NCBI GenBank assembly: GCA_947166385.1 | Contig: CAMVEB010000015.1 | Coordinates: forward strand, 1 to 64,000 | Direction: 5' to 3' | Length of the DNA stretch: 64,000 nt | DNA from: an uncultured Clostridia bacterium | GTDB taxonomy: Bacteria > Bacillota > Clostridia > Christensenellales > Aristaeellaceae | Shown: positions 43,758-52,026 of the stretch, one piece after another | Layout of the letters: each line of letters opens with the position of its first letter | How positions within the stretch are numbered: position 1 is the stretch's first letter | Program-made: the position numbers and the translations under genes | The notes under the pieces: model-generated | Told to the model about the DNA's origin: nothing | What the model saw: the letters and a program-made list of their open reading frames with translations, nothing else | Database searches by the model: none

Positions 43758-45182
43758 ATGTCTGCTCAAATCAAACTGGGTTTCGCCCCCACCCGCCGGG
43801 CTATTTTCAGCGCGCCGGCTGCTGTGGAATACCGTAAGCTGACCGCGGATCGGCTGCGGGAACTGGGCATTGACTTTGTGGATATCGATGACATCAACGA
43901 GGAAGGCCTGCTCTACGATGACGCGGGCCTGGAAAAGATCATCGCCAAATTCCAGCGGGAAAAGGTGGATGGCCTGTTCCTGCCCCACGCCAATTTTGGC
44001 ACGGAATATGAGTGCGCCAGGCTGGCCAAGGCTCTGAATGTGCCTGTGCTGCTGTGGGGGCCCCGGGACGAGCGCCCCGACGAAAACGGCATGAGATTGC
44101 GGGACAGCCAGTGCGGGCTGTTCGCCACCGGCAAGGTGCTGCGGCGCTTCCGGGTGCCCTTCACCTATATGAACAACTGCAATTTGGAGGACCCGGAATT
44201 TGAACGGGGCATCCGGGATTTTCTGGCGGTGTGCAACGTGGTGAAGGTGTTCCGCCACACTCGTATTTTGCAGATCGGCCCCCGGCCCTTTGATTTCTGG
44301 TCCACCATGTGCAACGAGGGCGAGCTGCTGGAAAAGTTCAACATCCAGCTGGCTCCCATTCCGCTGCCCGAGCTCTACGCCGAAATGAAGAAGTGGCGGG
44401 CGGAAAAGACGGAGGTCGCCAAGGTCATCGCCTACTGCAAGGAAAATATGACCTGCAACATCGAGGATGAATATCTGGCCAACGTGGCGGAGCTGAAGGT
44501 TGCCATGAAATCCCTGGCCGAAAAATATGGCTGCAACGCCATCGCCATCCAGTGCTGGAACGCGCTCCAGGACGAGATCCACATCATGCCCTGCGCGGCC
44601 AACAGCCTGCTGAACGAGGAGGGCATTCCCGTGATCTGCGAAACGGACATCCACGGGGCCATTTCCCAGCTGATCGCCGAAGCCGCCAGCATGAACGAGC
44701 GTCGGGTGATGTTCTCCGACTGGACCGTGCGCCATCCCGACAACGACAACGGAGAATTGCTCCAGCACTGCGGCCCCTGGCCCATCAGTGTGGCCAAGGA
44801 AAAGCCCACCATCTGCGTGCCCGTGGCCTTCCCGGAAAACGGTGCGGTGAGCGCCGAAGCCAAGCACGGCCCCATGAGCCTGGTGCGCTTTGACGGCGAC
44901 GAAGGTGAATATTCTATCCTGCTGGGCCACGCCCGGGGCATCGACGGCCCCTGGACCCGCGGCACCTATGTGTGGGTGGAGGTCAACAACCTCAAGCGCC
45001 TGGAAGCCAAGGTGGTGGAAGGCCCCTACATCCATCACGTGGCCGCCATCCATGGAGACATCGTGCCCATCGTGTACGAGGCCTGCAAGTACATCGGTGT
45101 CAAGCCTGATCTGTACGATCCCATCGAGGACAAGGTAAAGGCCTATCTGCACGGCGAGGATGTCGTTTTTGACGAGGTGTGA
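43758..45182 (+). CDS. L-fucose/L-arabinose-isomerase-like sugar isomerase
   Basis: A 474-residue protein of the fucose/arabinose isomerase superfamily, metal-dependent aldose-ketose isomerases. Three layers are visible: an N-terminal domain (LGFAPTRRAIFSAPAAVEYR), a middle domain with IQCWNALQDEIHIMPCAANS and ICETDIHGAISQL, which carries the expected metal-binding Glu and Asp, and a C-terminal barrel with EGPYIHHVAAIHGD supplying histidine. It is shorter than FucI (about 590 residues) and near AraA (about 500). First gene of a four-gene pathway behind a LacI-type operator. By context I propose D-apiose to D-apulose isomerisation; fucose, arabinose or another aldose cannot be excluded. Start after GGGAGG. 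Confidence 0.85.
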   Translation: MSAQIKLGFAPTRRAIFSAPAAVEYRKLTADRLRELGIDFVDIDDINEEGLLYDDAGLEKIIAKFQREKVDGLFLPHANFGTEYECARLAKALNVPVLLWGPRDERPDENGMRLRDSQCGLFATGKVLRRFRVPFTYMNNCNLEDPEFERGIRDFLAVCNVVKVFRHTRILQIGPRPFDFWSTMCNEGELLEKFNIQLAPIPLPELYAEMKKWRAEKTEVAKVIAYCKENMTCNIEDEYLANVAELKVAMKSLAEKYGCNAIAIQCWNALQDEIHIMPCAANSLLNEEGIPVICETDIHGAISQLIAEAASMNERRVMFSDWTVRHPDNDNGELLQHCGPWPISVAKEKPTICVPVAFPENGAVSAEAKHGPMSLVRFDGDEGEYSILLGHARGIDGPWTRGTYVWVEVNNLKRLEAKVVEGPYIHHVAAIHGDIVPIVYEACKYIGVKPDLYDPIEDKVKAYLHGEDVVFDEV

Positions 45183-45223
45183 AGGCGAGCGCCCGCAGTG
45201 CGGGAAACAGCGAGCCGAAACAC

Positions 45224-45278
45224 CAATGAGCTACAGAGTTTTTCAAGCGCAGCGCAGAAAAACGACAATAGCGAATTG
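45224..45278 (+). repeat. Structured intergenic element between isomerase and transketolase genes
   Basis: GTTTTTC and GAAAAAC form a 7-bp stem around a GC-rich loop. The outer flanks CAATGAGCT and AGCGAATTG extend it imperfectly. Upstream, CCCGCAGTGCGGG (within 45192-45204) is a second palindrome. The whole 110-bp gap has no gene. I suspect a dispersed repeat of the ERIC/REP kind, or an mRNA processing element. Confidence 0.5.
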
Positions 45279-45292
45279 AGAGGTTTGTTAAT

Positions 45293-46123
45293 ATGAACGC
45301 TTTGAAAGTAAAAACCTATGATCTCCGCCAGGACGTGCTGGATATCATCGTGTCCGGCGGCGGCGGACACATCGGCGGCGACATGAGCAGCATGGAAATC
45401 ATGCTGACCCTGTACAGCCGCATGAACGTATCGCCCGACAGGCTGGATGACCTGAACCGTGACCGTTTTGTATTATCCAAAGGCCATTGCGTGGAAACGC
45501 TCTATGCCGTGCTGGCGGACAAGGGCTTCCTGGATATTGAGGAAGTCAAGGCCCAGTTTTCCAAGTTCGGCAGCGAGTATATCGGTCATCCGCATAACAC
45601 CCTGCCCGGCATCGAGATGAACAGCGGCTCTCTGGGCCATGGGCTTTCCGTGTGCGTGGGCATGGCGTTGGCCGGAAAGATGGACAAGCGGAATTATCGC
45701 GTCTATACCCTGATGGGCGACGGCGAGCTGGCCGAGGGCTCCGTGTGGGAAGGGGCCATGGCGGCGGGGCATTACAAGCTGGATAACCTCTGCGCCGTCA
45801 TTGACCGCAACCATTTACAGATTTCCGGCAATACCGAGGATGTGATGGCCCATCACGATCTGCACGCCCGGTTTGCGGCCTTCGACTGGCATGTGATTGA
45901 TGTGAAGGATGGCAACGATGTGGATCAGCTGAACGCTGCTTTCGATGAAGCGGAGCAAACAAAGGGCAAGCCCACCCTGATTATCGCCAACACAGTGAAG
46001 GGCAAGGGCGCGTCCATCATGGAAAACAAGGCTTCCTGGCATCATCATTTGCCCAATGCCGAAGAATACGACGCCATCAGCCGGGAACTGAAGGAACGGA
46101 AGGAGGCGCTTCTCCATGAATAA
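45293..46123 (+). CDS. Transketolase, N-terminal (ThDP-binding) subunit
   Basis: A 276-residue N-terminal half-transketolase. The thiamine diphosphate/Mg motif starts GDGELAEGSVWEG (142-154) and ends with Asn173 in AVIDRNH. Further catalytic histidines are in GGGGHIGG, LSKGHCVE and GHPHNTLPG. Split transketolases need the C-terminal subunit, encoded next with an 8-bp overlap. Housekeeping enzymes use xylulose 5-phosphate. The position in an isomerase-kinase operon suggests a specialised member such as apulose-4-phosphate transketolase subunit A. Start follows GAGAGG. Confidence 0.9.
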   Translation: MNALKVKTYDLRQDVLDIIVSGGGGHIGGDMSSMEIMLTLYSRMNVSPDRLDDLNRDRFVLSKGHCVETLYAVLADKGFLDIEEVKAQFSKFGSEYIGHPHNTLPGIEMNSGSLGHGLSVCVGMALAGKMDKRNYRVYTLMGDGELAEGSVWEGAMAAGHYKLDNLCAVIDRNHLQISGNTEDVMAHHDLHARFAAFDWHVIDVKDGNDVDQLNAAFDEAEQTKGKPTLIIANTVKGKGASIMENKASWHHHLPNAEEYDAISRELKERKEALLHE

Positions 46124-47051
46124 GATCGCCAACCGCGCCGTCATGTGCGAGGTGTTGAAAGAGGCTGCTGCAAAAGACAAAGACGTGGTCGTGCTGTGCA
46201 GCGACAGCCGGGGCAGCGCATCCCTGACCTCTTTCGCCGACACCTACCCGGACCAGTTCGTGGAAGTGGGCATTGCGGAACAAAACCTGGTCAGTATCGC
46301 CGCCGGCCTGGCTTCCTGCGGCAAAAAGGCCTTCGCAGCCTCTCCCGCCTCCTTCATCAGCACCCGCAGCTACGAGCAGTGCAAGGTGGACTGCGCTTAC
46401 TCCGGCACCAATGTGAAGCTGATCGGCATTTCCGGCGGCGTAAGCTACGGAGCTCTGGGTATGACTCATCACTCCGCCCAGGACATCGCCGCCATGAGCG
46501 CTATCCCCGGCATGCGGGTATATCTGCCCAGCGACCGGCACCAGACCCGGAAGCTCTTTGAAGCGCTGCTGCAGGATACGCAGACTGCCTATATCCGCCT
46601 GGGCCGCAATCCCGTGGAGGACGTGTACGAGGAAAACAATGTGCCCTTTGAAATGAACAAGGCCACCGTGCTGGTCGAGGGCACAGAGGTGCTGCTGGTA
46701 GCTTGCGGCGAAATGGTGAAACCCATTCAGGAGGCGGCCCGGCTGCTGAATGAACAGGGCGTTTCCACCGGTGCGCTGGACATGTACTGCGTCAAGCCCC
46801 TGGATCAAGACGGACTGCTAAAAGCCGCCCAGGGAAAGCGCTTGATCGTCAGCGTGGAGGAGCACGCGCCTTTTGGCGGCCTGGGCTCCATGGTGGCCCA
46901 GGTGATCAGCGCCAACGATCCGAAGAAAGTCATCAATCTGGCTTTGCCCGATGCCCCCGTCATCACTGGCACTTCCCAGGAGGTCTTTGATTATTACGGC
47001 CTCAATGCCGCGGGCATCGTGGAAACCGTCAAAAAAGCGCTGGAGGGCTGA
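46116..47051 (+). CDS. Transketolase, C-terminal (pyrimidine-binding) subunit
   Basis: A 311-residue C-terminal transketolase half. The PYR domain has the catalytic Glu in VEVGIAEQNLVSIAAGLAS, substrate-contact residues in GALGMTHHSAQDIAAM and the phosphate-binding arginine in QTAYIRLGRNPVED. The transketolase C domain follows (MYCVKPLDQDGLLKAA). It overlaps the N-terminal subunit gene by 8 bp, ensuring equal synthesis, and starts after an AAGGAGG site. With the upstream product it makes the complete enzyme. Confidence 0.9.
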   Translation: MNKIANRAVMCEVLKEAAAKDKDVVVLCSDSRGSASLTSFADTYPDQFVEVGIAEQNLVSIAAGLASCGKKAFAASPASFISTRSYEQCKVDCAYSGTNVKLIGISGGVSYGALGMTHHSAQDIAAMSAIPGMRVYLPSDRHQTRKLFEALLQDTQTAYIRLGRNPVEDVYEENNVPFEMNKATVLVEGTEVLLVACGEMVKPIQEAARLLNEQGVSTGALDMYCVKPLDQDGLLKAAQGKRLIVSVEEHAPFGGLGSMVAQVISANDPKKVINLALPDAPVITGTSQEVFDYYGLNAAGIVETVKKALEG

Positions 47052-47054
47052 GCC

Positions 47055-48515
47055 ATGGCGAAATATGTGCTGTCCGTGGATCAGAGCACCCAGGGTACCA
47101 AGGCGCTGATCTTTGACGAAACGGGAAAAATGCTGGCGCGGGCCGACCTGCCCCATCGGCAGATCGTCAATGACACTGGCTGGGTATCCCACGACCCGGA
47201 GGAAATCTATCAGAACACCCTGAAGGTCGTCCGCATGGCCACCGAAAAAGCCGGTATCGATCCGGCAAAAATCGCCTGCATGGGCATCAGCAACCAGCGG
47301 GAAACCACGGTGGCCTGGGACAAAAATACCGGCAAACCCATCTGCGACGCCATCGTGTGGCAGTGCGCACGAGCCCTGGATGTATGTGCGCAAGTCGAAA
47401 AGACCGGCATCGGGGATATGGTGAGAGAACATACTGGCATCCCTATCTCGCCCTATTTCCCCGCGGCCAAGATGGCATGGATACTGCAGAACGTGCCGGA
47501 AGCTAAAGCGCTGGCGGAGAAGCATCAACTGGGCCTGGGCACCGTTGACGCCTGGCTTCTGTGGAAGCTGACGGGCCAGTACAAAATCGATTTTTCCAAC
47601 GCCTCCCGCACCCAGCTTTTCAACATCCGCACCCTGCAATGGGACAGGGACATCTGTGCTGCCTTCGGCATCGACGCCGATGATCTGCCCGCTGTCACCG
47701 ATTCTGACGCCGTCTTTGGTGAAACTGACCTGGGCGGCTGGCTGCAAAGAAAAATACCCATCTGCGGGGTGCTGGGAGACAGCCACGCGGCGCTGTTCGG
47801 CCACGGCTGTGTCGATGTGGGGATGACCAAGGCCACCTATGGCACAGGTTCCTCTATCATGATGAACATCGGGCCGGATTATGCCGCCTCGAAAAACGGT
47901 CTGGTCACCTCCCTGGCCTGGAAATACAAGGGGCAGGTCAGCTATGTGATGGAGGGCAACCTCAATTACACCGGCGCAGTGATCACCTGGCTGAAGGATA
48001 GCCTGGGTCTCATCGCCTCCGCGGGCGAAACGGAAGCCCTGGCGAAGGCTGCCCATCCCGCCGACACCGCCTGCCTGGTGCCCGCCTTCACGGGGCTGGG
48101 CGCGCCCTACTGGAAAAGCGACGCCCGGGCCATGCTCTGGGGCATGAGCCGTACCACCGGCAGAAATGAGATTGTCCGGGCAGCCTTGGACAGCATCGCC
48201 TTCCAAATCCATGATGTGATCGCTGCCATGGAAAAGGACACCGGCATCCACGTGCTTGTCCTGCGCGTGGACGGCGGCCCTACAAGGAACAAATACCTGA
48301 TGCAGTTCCAGAGCGATATACTGAACACGCTCGTTTCATGCCCGGAAGCCGAGGAACTATCCGGCATCGGGGCTGCTATGATGGCTGGAATTGCGTATGG
48401 ACTTTATCAATCAGATCTCCATTCCACGCAGTACACCACTTTCGTGCCTGTCATGGGTGGCAGCCAAAGGGATGAAAAATTGAATAATTGGCAAATAGCC
48501 CTTTCTCGCTTATAA
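47055..48515 (+). CDS. FGGY-family carbohydrate kinase (glycerol-kinase-like)
   Basis: A 486-residue FGGY kinase with the ATP-binding opening LSVDQSTQGTKALIFDETGK and the sugar-binding SNQRETTVAWDKNTGKP. The ATP-site loop is TYGTGSSIMMNIG, and the second phosphate/adenosine motif is VDGGPTRNKYLMQFQSDIL. It looks closest to glycerol kinase, but TDQGTTSS is replaced by VDQSTQGT, so the substrate is probably different. It follows the transketolase C gene by 3 bp. In the proposed pathway it would phosphorylate D-apulose to apulose 4-phosphate; xylulose or another ketose is an alternative. Confidence 0.9.
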   Translation: MAKYVLSVDQSTQGTKALIFDETGKMLARADLPHRQIVNDTGWVSHDPEEIYQNTLKVVRMATEKAGIDPAKIACMGISNQRETTVAWDKNTGKPICDAIVWQCARALDVCAQVEKTGIGDMVREHTGIPISPYFPAAKMAWILQNVPEAKALAEKHQLGLGTVDAWLLWKLTGQYKIDFSNASRTQLFNIRTLQWDRDICAAFGIDADDLPAVTDSDAVFGETDLGGWLQRKIPICGVLGDSHAALFGHGCVDVGMTKATYGTGSSIMMNIGPDYAASKNGLVTSLAWKYKGQVSYVMEGNLNYTGAVITWLKDSLGLIASAGETEALAKAAHPADTACLVPAFTGLGAPYWKSDARAMLWGMSRTTGRNEIVRAALDSIAFQIHDVIAAMEKDTGIHVLVLRVDGGPTRNKYLMQFQSDILNTLVSCPEAEELSGIGAAMMAGIAYGLYQSDLHSTQYTTFVPVMGGSQRDEKLNNWQIALSRL

Positions 48516-48593
48516 AGATGGCGTTTTCTTCAATTCTCTTTTAACTATACTTTAGAGAACACTGCAGCAGAAGAGTTGCTTGGAGAATCAAGA

Positions 48594-48637
48594 AGACCTG
48601 TGCTGAAAAGCAAATGACTCTTCAGCACAGGTCTTTG
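48594..48637 (+). terminator. Terminator-like hairpin after the FGGY kinase operon
   Basis: AGACCTGTGCTGAA (48594-48607) pairs perfectly with TTCAGCACAGGTCT (48621-48634). The following T-run is short (TTG), so termination may be partial. The hairpin also faces the convergent TnpV gene. Confidence 0.75.
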
Positions 48638-48668
48638 ATGATCGGATGCTTGTGTGATGGTTTGTAAA

Positions 48669-49049
48669 TCAGTCGTAAATAATCTCCTGCAAAACTATTT
48701 CTTCAACCTGGTGCCGGATGCTGTTCATCCGAGAAATCCACCCCAACTGGTCAGAAGCTTTCAGCTTTTCATTGATCCCTTCCGTCTCTGCCATTTGGTG
48801 AATCATTCGATCCATTCTGTCAGAGCAGCAAGCGTCGATTTCTGCCAAATGCTCATACAGCTGGCCGGATAGTATTAGACGAGTGTATAGGCCGGGACGA
48901 TACTCTTCCAGGTAGGCTTTCCGCATCCGGCCATAGCGGCCAATGGCCTGGTTGGCAGCCTCAGGGAGTTCCAGATCAGGAAAATAATAGTCTCCATGAA
49001 GCGTATAATGTATGCCGTTTTCAATGATTTCCTTTTTCAGATTTGTCAT
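48669..49049 (-). CDS. tnpV: TnpV-like transposon-encoded protein
   Basis: A 126-residue protein of the TnpV family, known from Tn4451/Tn4453-type mobilizable transposons and widely scattered in Clostridia. Recognisable segments are GIHYTLHGDYYFPDLELP and GRYGRMRKAYLEEYRPGLYT, followed by IDACCSDRMDRMI. Function in transposition is not clear. It has a good AAGGAGGT site and seems intact. No TnpX recombinase or other transposon gene is near, so it is probably a stray remnant of an element. It lies convergent to the FGGY kinase gene, just before the first tRNA 3'-end fragment. Confidence 0.8.
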   Translation of the reverse strand: MTNLKKEIIENGIHYTLHGDYYFPDLELPEAANQAIGRYGRMRKAYLEEYRPGLYTRLILSGQLYEHLAEIDACCSDRMDRMIHQMAETEGINEKLKASDQLGWISRMNSIRHQVEEIVLQEIIYD

Positions 49050-49271
49050 GGTGATGACCTCCTTCGATTCGTTACTTGATCAGTGTACTTGCTTTCGTAC
49101 CCGTCAAACAGCGCATCTCAGCAGATCATCTCCGGGTGTTGGTTTCCACCCCAACCTCCACCCCAATCAGGGTTTCATCAGAGTGCATGATATTTACTGT
49201 TTTTGTGTTAATTGGCTTTAGAATTAAACCAGATTATACAGAAATGCACACTATTTACAGCCGTCTCCGAC

Positions 49272-49334
49272 TTCAAGTCCTGTTTCCCGCACAGACCGGA
49301 AGTTGTTGTAAATCAACAGCTTCCGGATTTTTTA
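49272..49334 (+). other. tRNA 3'-end fragment followed by a terminator (candidate attachment site, copy 1)
   Basis: The 22 bp at 49272-49293 read like a T-loop (TTCAAGT), the 3' half of a T-stem (CCTGT), an acceptor strand (TTCCCGC), a discriminator A and two more bases. The matching 5' part of a tRNA is absent upstream. A terminator follows: CCGGAAG (49296-49302) pairs with CTTCCGG (49320-49326), then T-run. The same 22 bp recur at 51667. tRNA 3' ends are usual targets of tyrosine recombinases. Confidence 0.6.
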
Positions 49335-49841
49335 TGCCCTCTGAAAACTCCAAAATCCCTCAAAAATCCCTCATCGATGGCAAGCCAATCATAATTGATC
49401 GTATTCTGTTCAGACACAGATTTTTTAAAGTGACATAGTTTGATTTGAAAGCATGCTGTAAGGAACTATTTCTGGTAACGGGCATGTTTTTCTTCAATTT
49501 TAGCCGTTTTTGTGCTAGAATTTATATAATTGTAAGCGTTTTTGAATATGAACGGGTTGTTACTTTGATCAAGAATGAGAGGACTGAAGCGAATGGATCA
49601 CGACAATCCCTTGATGATGGAAAAAGAGGAATAACAGGTGGTAGGGACAATATCGATATTGTCAAGGAATCGCTTGAAGCAGTGGTGAAATATATTGGTG
49701 ATAACAAACTGCTTATGTAGAAAAAGAGTTTAGTTAATTACATGTGGAAAGCCTTTTCCCTATATGGTAAAATACAAAAAAAGGAAATTCGGAGATGTCC
49801 GCGGGGCCTGCAGACTGCAGCCGAGATCAGGAGGAAGTGCT
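49335..49841. other. Gap before the HD-GYP gene
   Basis: About 500 bp with no supportable gene. A TCCCTCA-containing stretch (49351-49372) resembles 51536-51560 near the second tRNA fragment. A 91-codon frame at 49445-49720 has a hydrophobic, then charged product without a ribosome site and is probably not expressed. Confidence 0.4.
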
Positions 49842-51068
49842 GTGTTTCTTGAATACGTTATCCAGAACTGGACGTTGATCCTTATCGCGATTGCGTTTGC
49901 GATCACTCTGAAAACCATCGGCCTGCAGGACAGGGTCACTGTGAAACGCATGTACATTCTGACTGCCGGCGTCCTGTGCCTTTCGTTTGTTGTATTTACA
50001 GAGTTTTATCTGGCTGACATCGGCGGATACCTGACACTCCGGACCGTGCTGATGGCTGTGAGATACAGCGCAACGCCAATTATTTGTGCAATGATCCTTT
50101 TTGCATTGCAGAAGATGAAATGGTTTGTCTTTATTCCGGCGCTTATACTGACGGCTGTCAATATCATTTCAATCTTTACCGGCGTTGTTTTCAGCCTTGA
50201 TGATGGCGGAACTCTGCGGCGCGGCCTGCTCGGATCTCTTCCTTATATCGTTGCCGGGCTGTACGGTGTTGCCATGATTTGTATCCTTTACAGGGACAGC
50301 AACAAATTGTATACAGAAATTCTTCCGATTGTCTTCCTGGGATTTGCTTTTGCCTCCGGCCTGATCCTGCCGTTCATGTTCCGAAATAATTTCTCACAGA
50401 TGTTTTGCCCAACGATCATGATTGCGCTGCTCGTCTACACGATCACCTCGACCACAATCAGGAAATATAAGCAGCGGCATGAGCGGGACAACGAGATCAT
50501 CAATGAATCCATCGAAACCTTTACAAGCTTTATCGATGCGAAGGATCCATACACAAACGGCCACTCGAAACGGGTCGCGAAATATACCCGATCCATCGCG
50601 GAGAAGATGGGTTATGAGGGTGAGGAGCTGGACCGGATTTATTATATGGCGCTGCTGCACGACTGCGGGAAGATCGGGGTTCCCGACAATATCCTTTCCA
50701 AGCCCGACAAACTGACGGACGAGGAATACCAGATCATTAAGTCCCATACGGTGAACGGCGGGGAAATCCTGAATCACTTTAAAAGCCTGGAAGGCGTGAA
50801 TGAAGGCGCACTTTACCATCATGAAAGATACGACGGCAAAGGATATCCGGAAGGGCTGGCCGGCGAGGATATTCCCCTGATCGCGAGGATGATCTGCGTC
50901 GCGGACTCCTTCGACACGATGAATACAAACCGGGTATACAGGAAAAAGCTGACCAGGGAATCTATACTCAATGAAATTGAAACGAACAAGGGGCGCCAGT
51001 TTGATCCGGCGATCGCGGACGTGATGCTTAAGCTGCTGCGCGATCCTGACAACCCCCTCGATTTCTGA
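49842..51068 (+). CDS. Membrane-bound HD-GYP domain protein (putative c-di-GMP phosphodiesterase)
   Basis: A 408-residue protein. The N-terminal half (about 1-210) has six or seven hydrophobic segments, a sensor-like membrane module. The C-terminal HD-GYP domain (about 220-400) shows GHSKRVAKYTRSIAEKMG, LLHDCGKIGVPDNILSKP (HD pair) and HHERYDGKGYPEGLAGEDIP (the HHE...GYP signature). Such enzymes hydrolyse cyclic di-GMP. No receiver or GGDEF domain is attached. I chose the GTG at 49842, 7 bases after AGGAGG; the open frame begins at 49764. It lies alone between two copies of a tRNA 3' end, so it may have arrived on a small element. Confidence 0.9.
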   Translation: MFLEYVIQNWTLILIAIAFAITLKTIGLQDRVTVKRMYILTAGVLCLSFVVFTEFYLADIGGYLTLRTVLMAVRYSATPIICAMILFALQKMKWFVFIPALILTAVNIISIFTGVVFSLDDGGTLRRGLLGSLPYIVAGLYGVAMICILYRDSNKLYTEILPIVFLGFAFASGLILPFMFRNNFSQMFCPTIMIALLVYTITSTTIRKYKQRHERDNEIINESIETFTSFIDAKDPYTNGHSKRVAKYTRSIAEKMGYEGEELDRIYYMALLHDCGKIGVPDNILSKPDKLTDEEYQIIKSHTVNGGEILNHFKSLEGVNEGALYHHERYDGKGYPEGLAGEDIPLIARMICVADSFDTMNTNRVYRKKLTRESILNEIETNKGRQFDPAIADVMLKLLRDPDNPLDF

Positions 51069-51075
51069 CCGGCAC

Positions 51076-51107
51076 GGCAAAGAGAAGGGTTCTCTTTGCC
51101 GGCTTTT
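51076..51107 (+). terminator. Terminator of the HD-GYP gene
   Basis: GGCAAAGAG (51076-51084) pairs perfectly with CTCTTTGCC (51092-51100), followed by GGCTTTT. It begins 8 bp after the stop codon. Confidence 0.85.
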
Positions 51108-51262
51108 CATAAGGGAGCATTCGGATAATGGTGCGGCTGCCTGGATTCGGGCCGAAGGGATTCAATGGCAAGCGGAGAAGCGAAGCATTTTCTGGGGTTA
51201 AACCGGTTCACCCCCCGGAAGGCGATGCTGCCTGCTGAAAAGCAGGAAAAACGCCGGGTACG

Positions 51263-51442
51263 GTGAATGTATTTGTTAGACAGGAATCATTCAAAAAGTA
51301 CCCTAAGTATGCTGAATGGTTTCGTTCTATCGTGAAGACCATATGGGATCGACGGTATCCGTATGGTTGGGAAATGCTGATTAAACTTGAAAATTGGCTG
51401 AACCATTATAAAGATGACCACGAATGGATCTATTTGATCTGA
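51263..51442 (+). CDS. Possible small or remnant ORF, unknown
   Basis: A 59-codon frame beginning with GTG. The product is rich in aromatic and basic residues (KKYPKYAEWFRSIVKTIWDR, then ENWLNHYKDDHEWIYLI), unlike random translation, but it has only a weak ribosome site and no family I can name. It may be the tail of a larger gene lost when mobile DNA inserted in this region. Position: between the HD-GYP gene and the second tRNA fragment. Confidence 0.3.
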   Translation: MNVFVRQESFKKYPKYAEWFRSIVKTIWDRRYPYGWEMLIKLENWLNHYKDDHEWIYLI

Positions 51443-51644
51443 TGTGACGTATTCTCTGCAGGTGCTTAGCTTTGCACATTCATATCGTTATATCAATCTA
51501 ATGTGAAAAAGAATTAAGACTGTGCAATACGCATCCCAAAATCCCACAATAATCCCTCAATGACTGGAAGGGTGAGGGAGTGACAGGGAATGGAGAAGAA
51601 CATAGAAACGTTGAAAATAAACGCACCGGGAGAAATCTGAAACA

Positions 51645-51725
51645 GCGGGAATTGTACGACAACAATTTCAAGTCCTGTTTCCCGCACACAGCCTCTGAAA
51701 TCTCAATGGTTTCAGAGGTTTTTCT
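51645..51725 (+). other. Collapsed tRNA remnant with terminator (candidate attachment site, copy 2)
   Basis: GCGGGAA (51645-51651) is exactly complementary to TTCCCGC (51679-51685), as in a tRNA acceptor stem. The T-loop and T-stem 3' half lie between, but the D and anticodon arms are missing. The stretch 51667-51688 is identical to 49272-49293. A terminator follows: CCTCTGAAA (51692-51700) with TTTCAGAGG (51710-51718), then TTTTTC. Confidence 0.6.
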
Positions 51726-51958
51726 TATTCCCACAGAATATGATTTTTCCTTTCTGAGAGCATATGAATTTAGCGCTAGATTGGAAGGGGAGAATCATAT
51801 TCATTTAATTGTACACGTTCAGGGCAGCCGGAATTCCCAGTAATCTGCGAATTATGAAAAAACCGTTTGATTCGCATGTGCTTATAGTCTATTCAAAACA
51901 AAGAATATATGATAAAGTGGCATGAGAGAAAAAATGGCACCCGATGACAGGAGGATAA

Positions 51959-51988
51959 ATGAATATGCGCGAGTGCAATAAGAACTGA
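51959..51988 (+). CDS. Nine-codon leader ORF upstream of ptsH
   Basis: ATG at 51959 is preceded by CAGGAGG at standard distance and reads MNMRECNKN, then TGA. A small hairpin (CCGCA-gaa-TGCGG, near 51991-52003) follows, then the ptsH ribosome site. The strong site suggests real translation; a leader-peptide or mRNA-shielding role is a guess. Confidence 0.4.
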   Translation: MNMRECNKN

Positions 51989-52026
51989 TCCGCAGAATGC
52001 GGACAATATAAAAGGAGGAACAATCC

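Noticed and set aside
49445-49720. 91-codon plus-strand frame before the HD-GYP gene
   Set aside because: No ribosome site, abrupt change of composition, no family resemblance.
49272-51688. Complete tRNA genes
   Set aside because: Only the T-loop, T-stem 3' half and acceptor strand are present; no anticodon arm can be formed.
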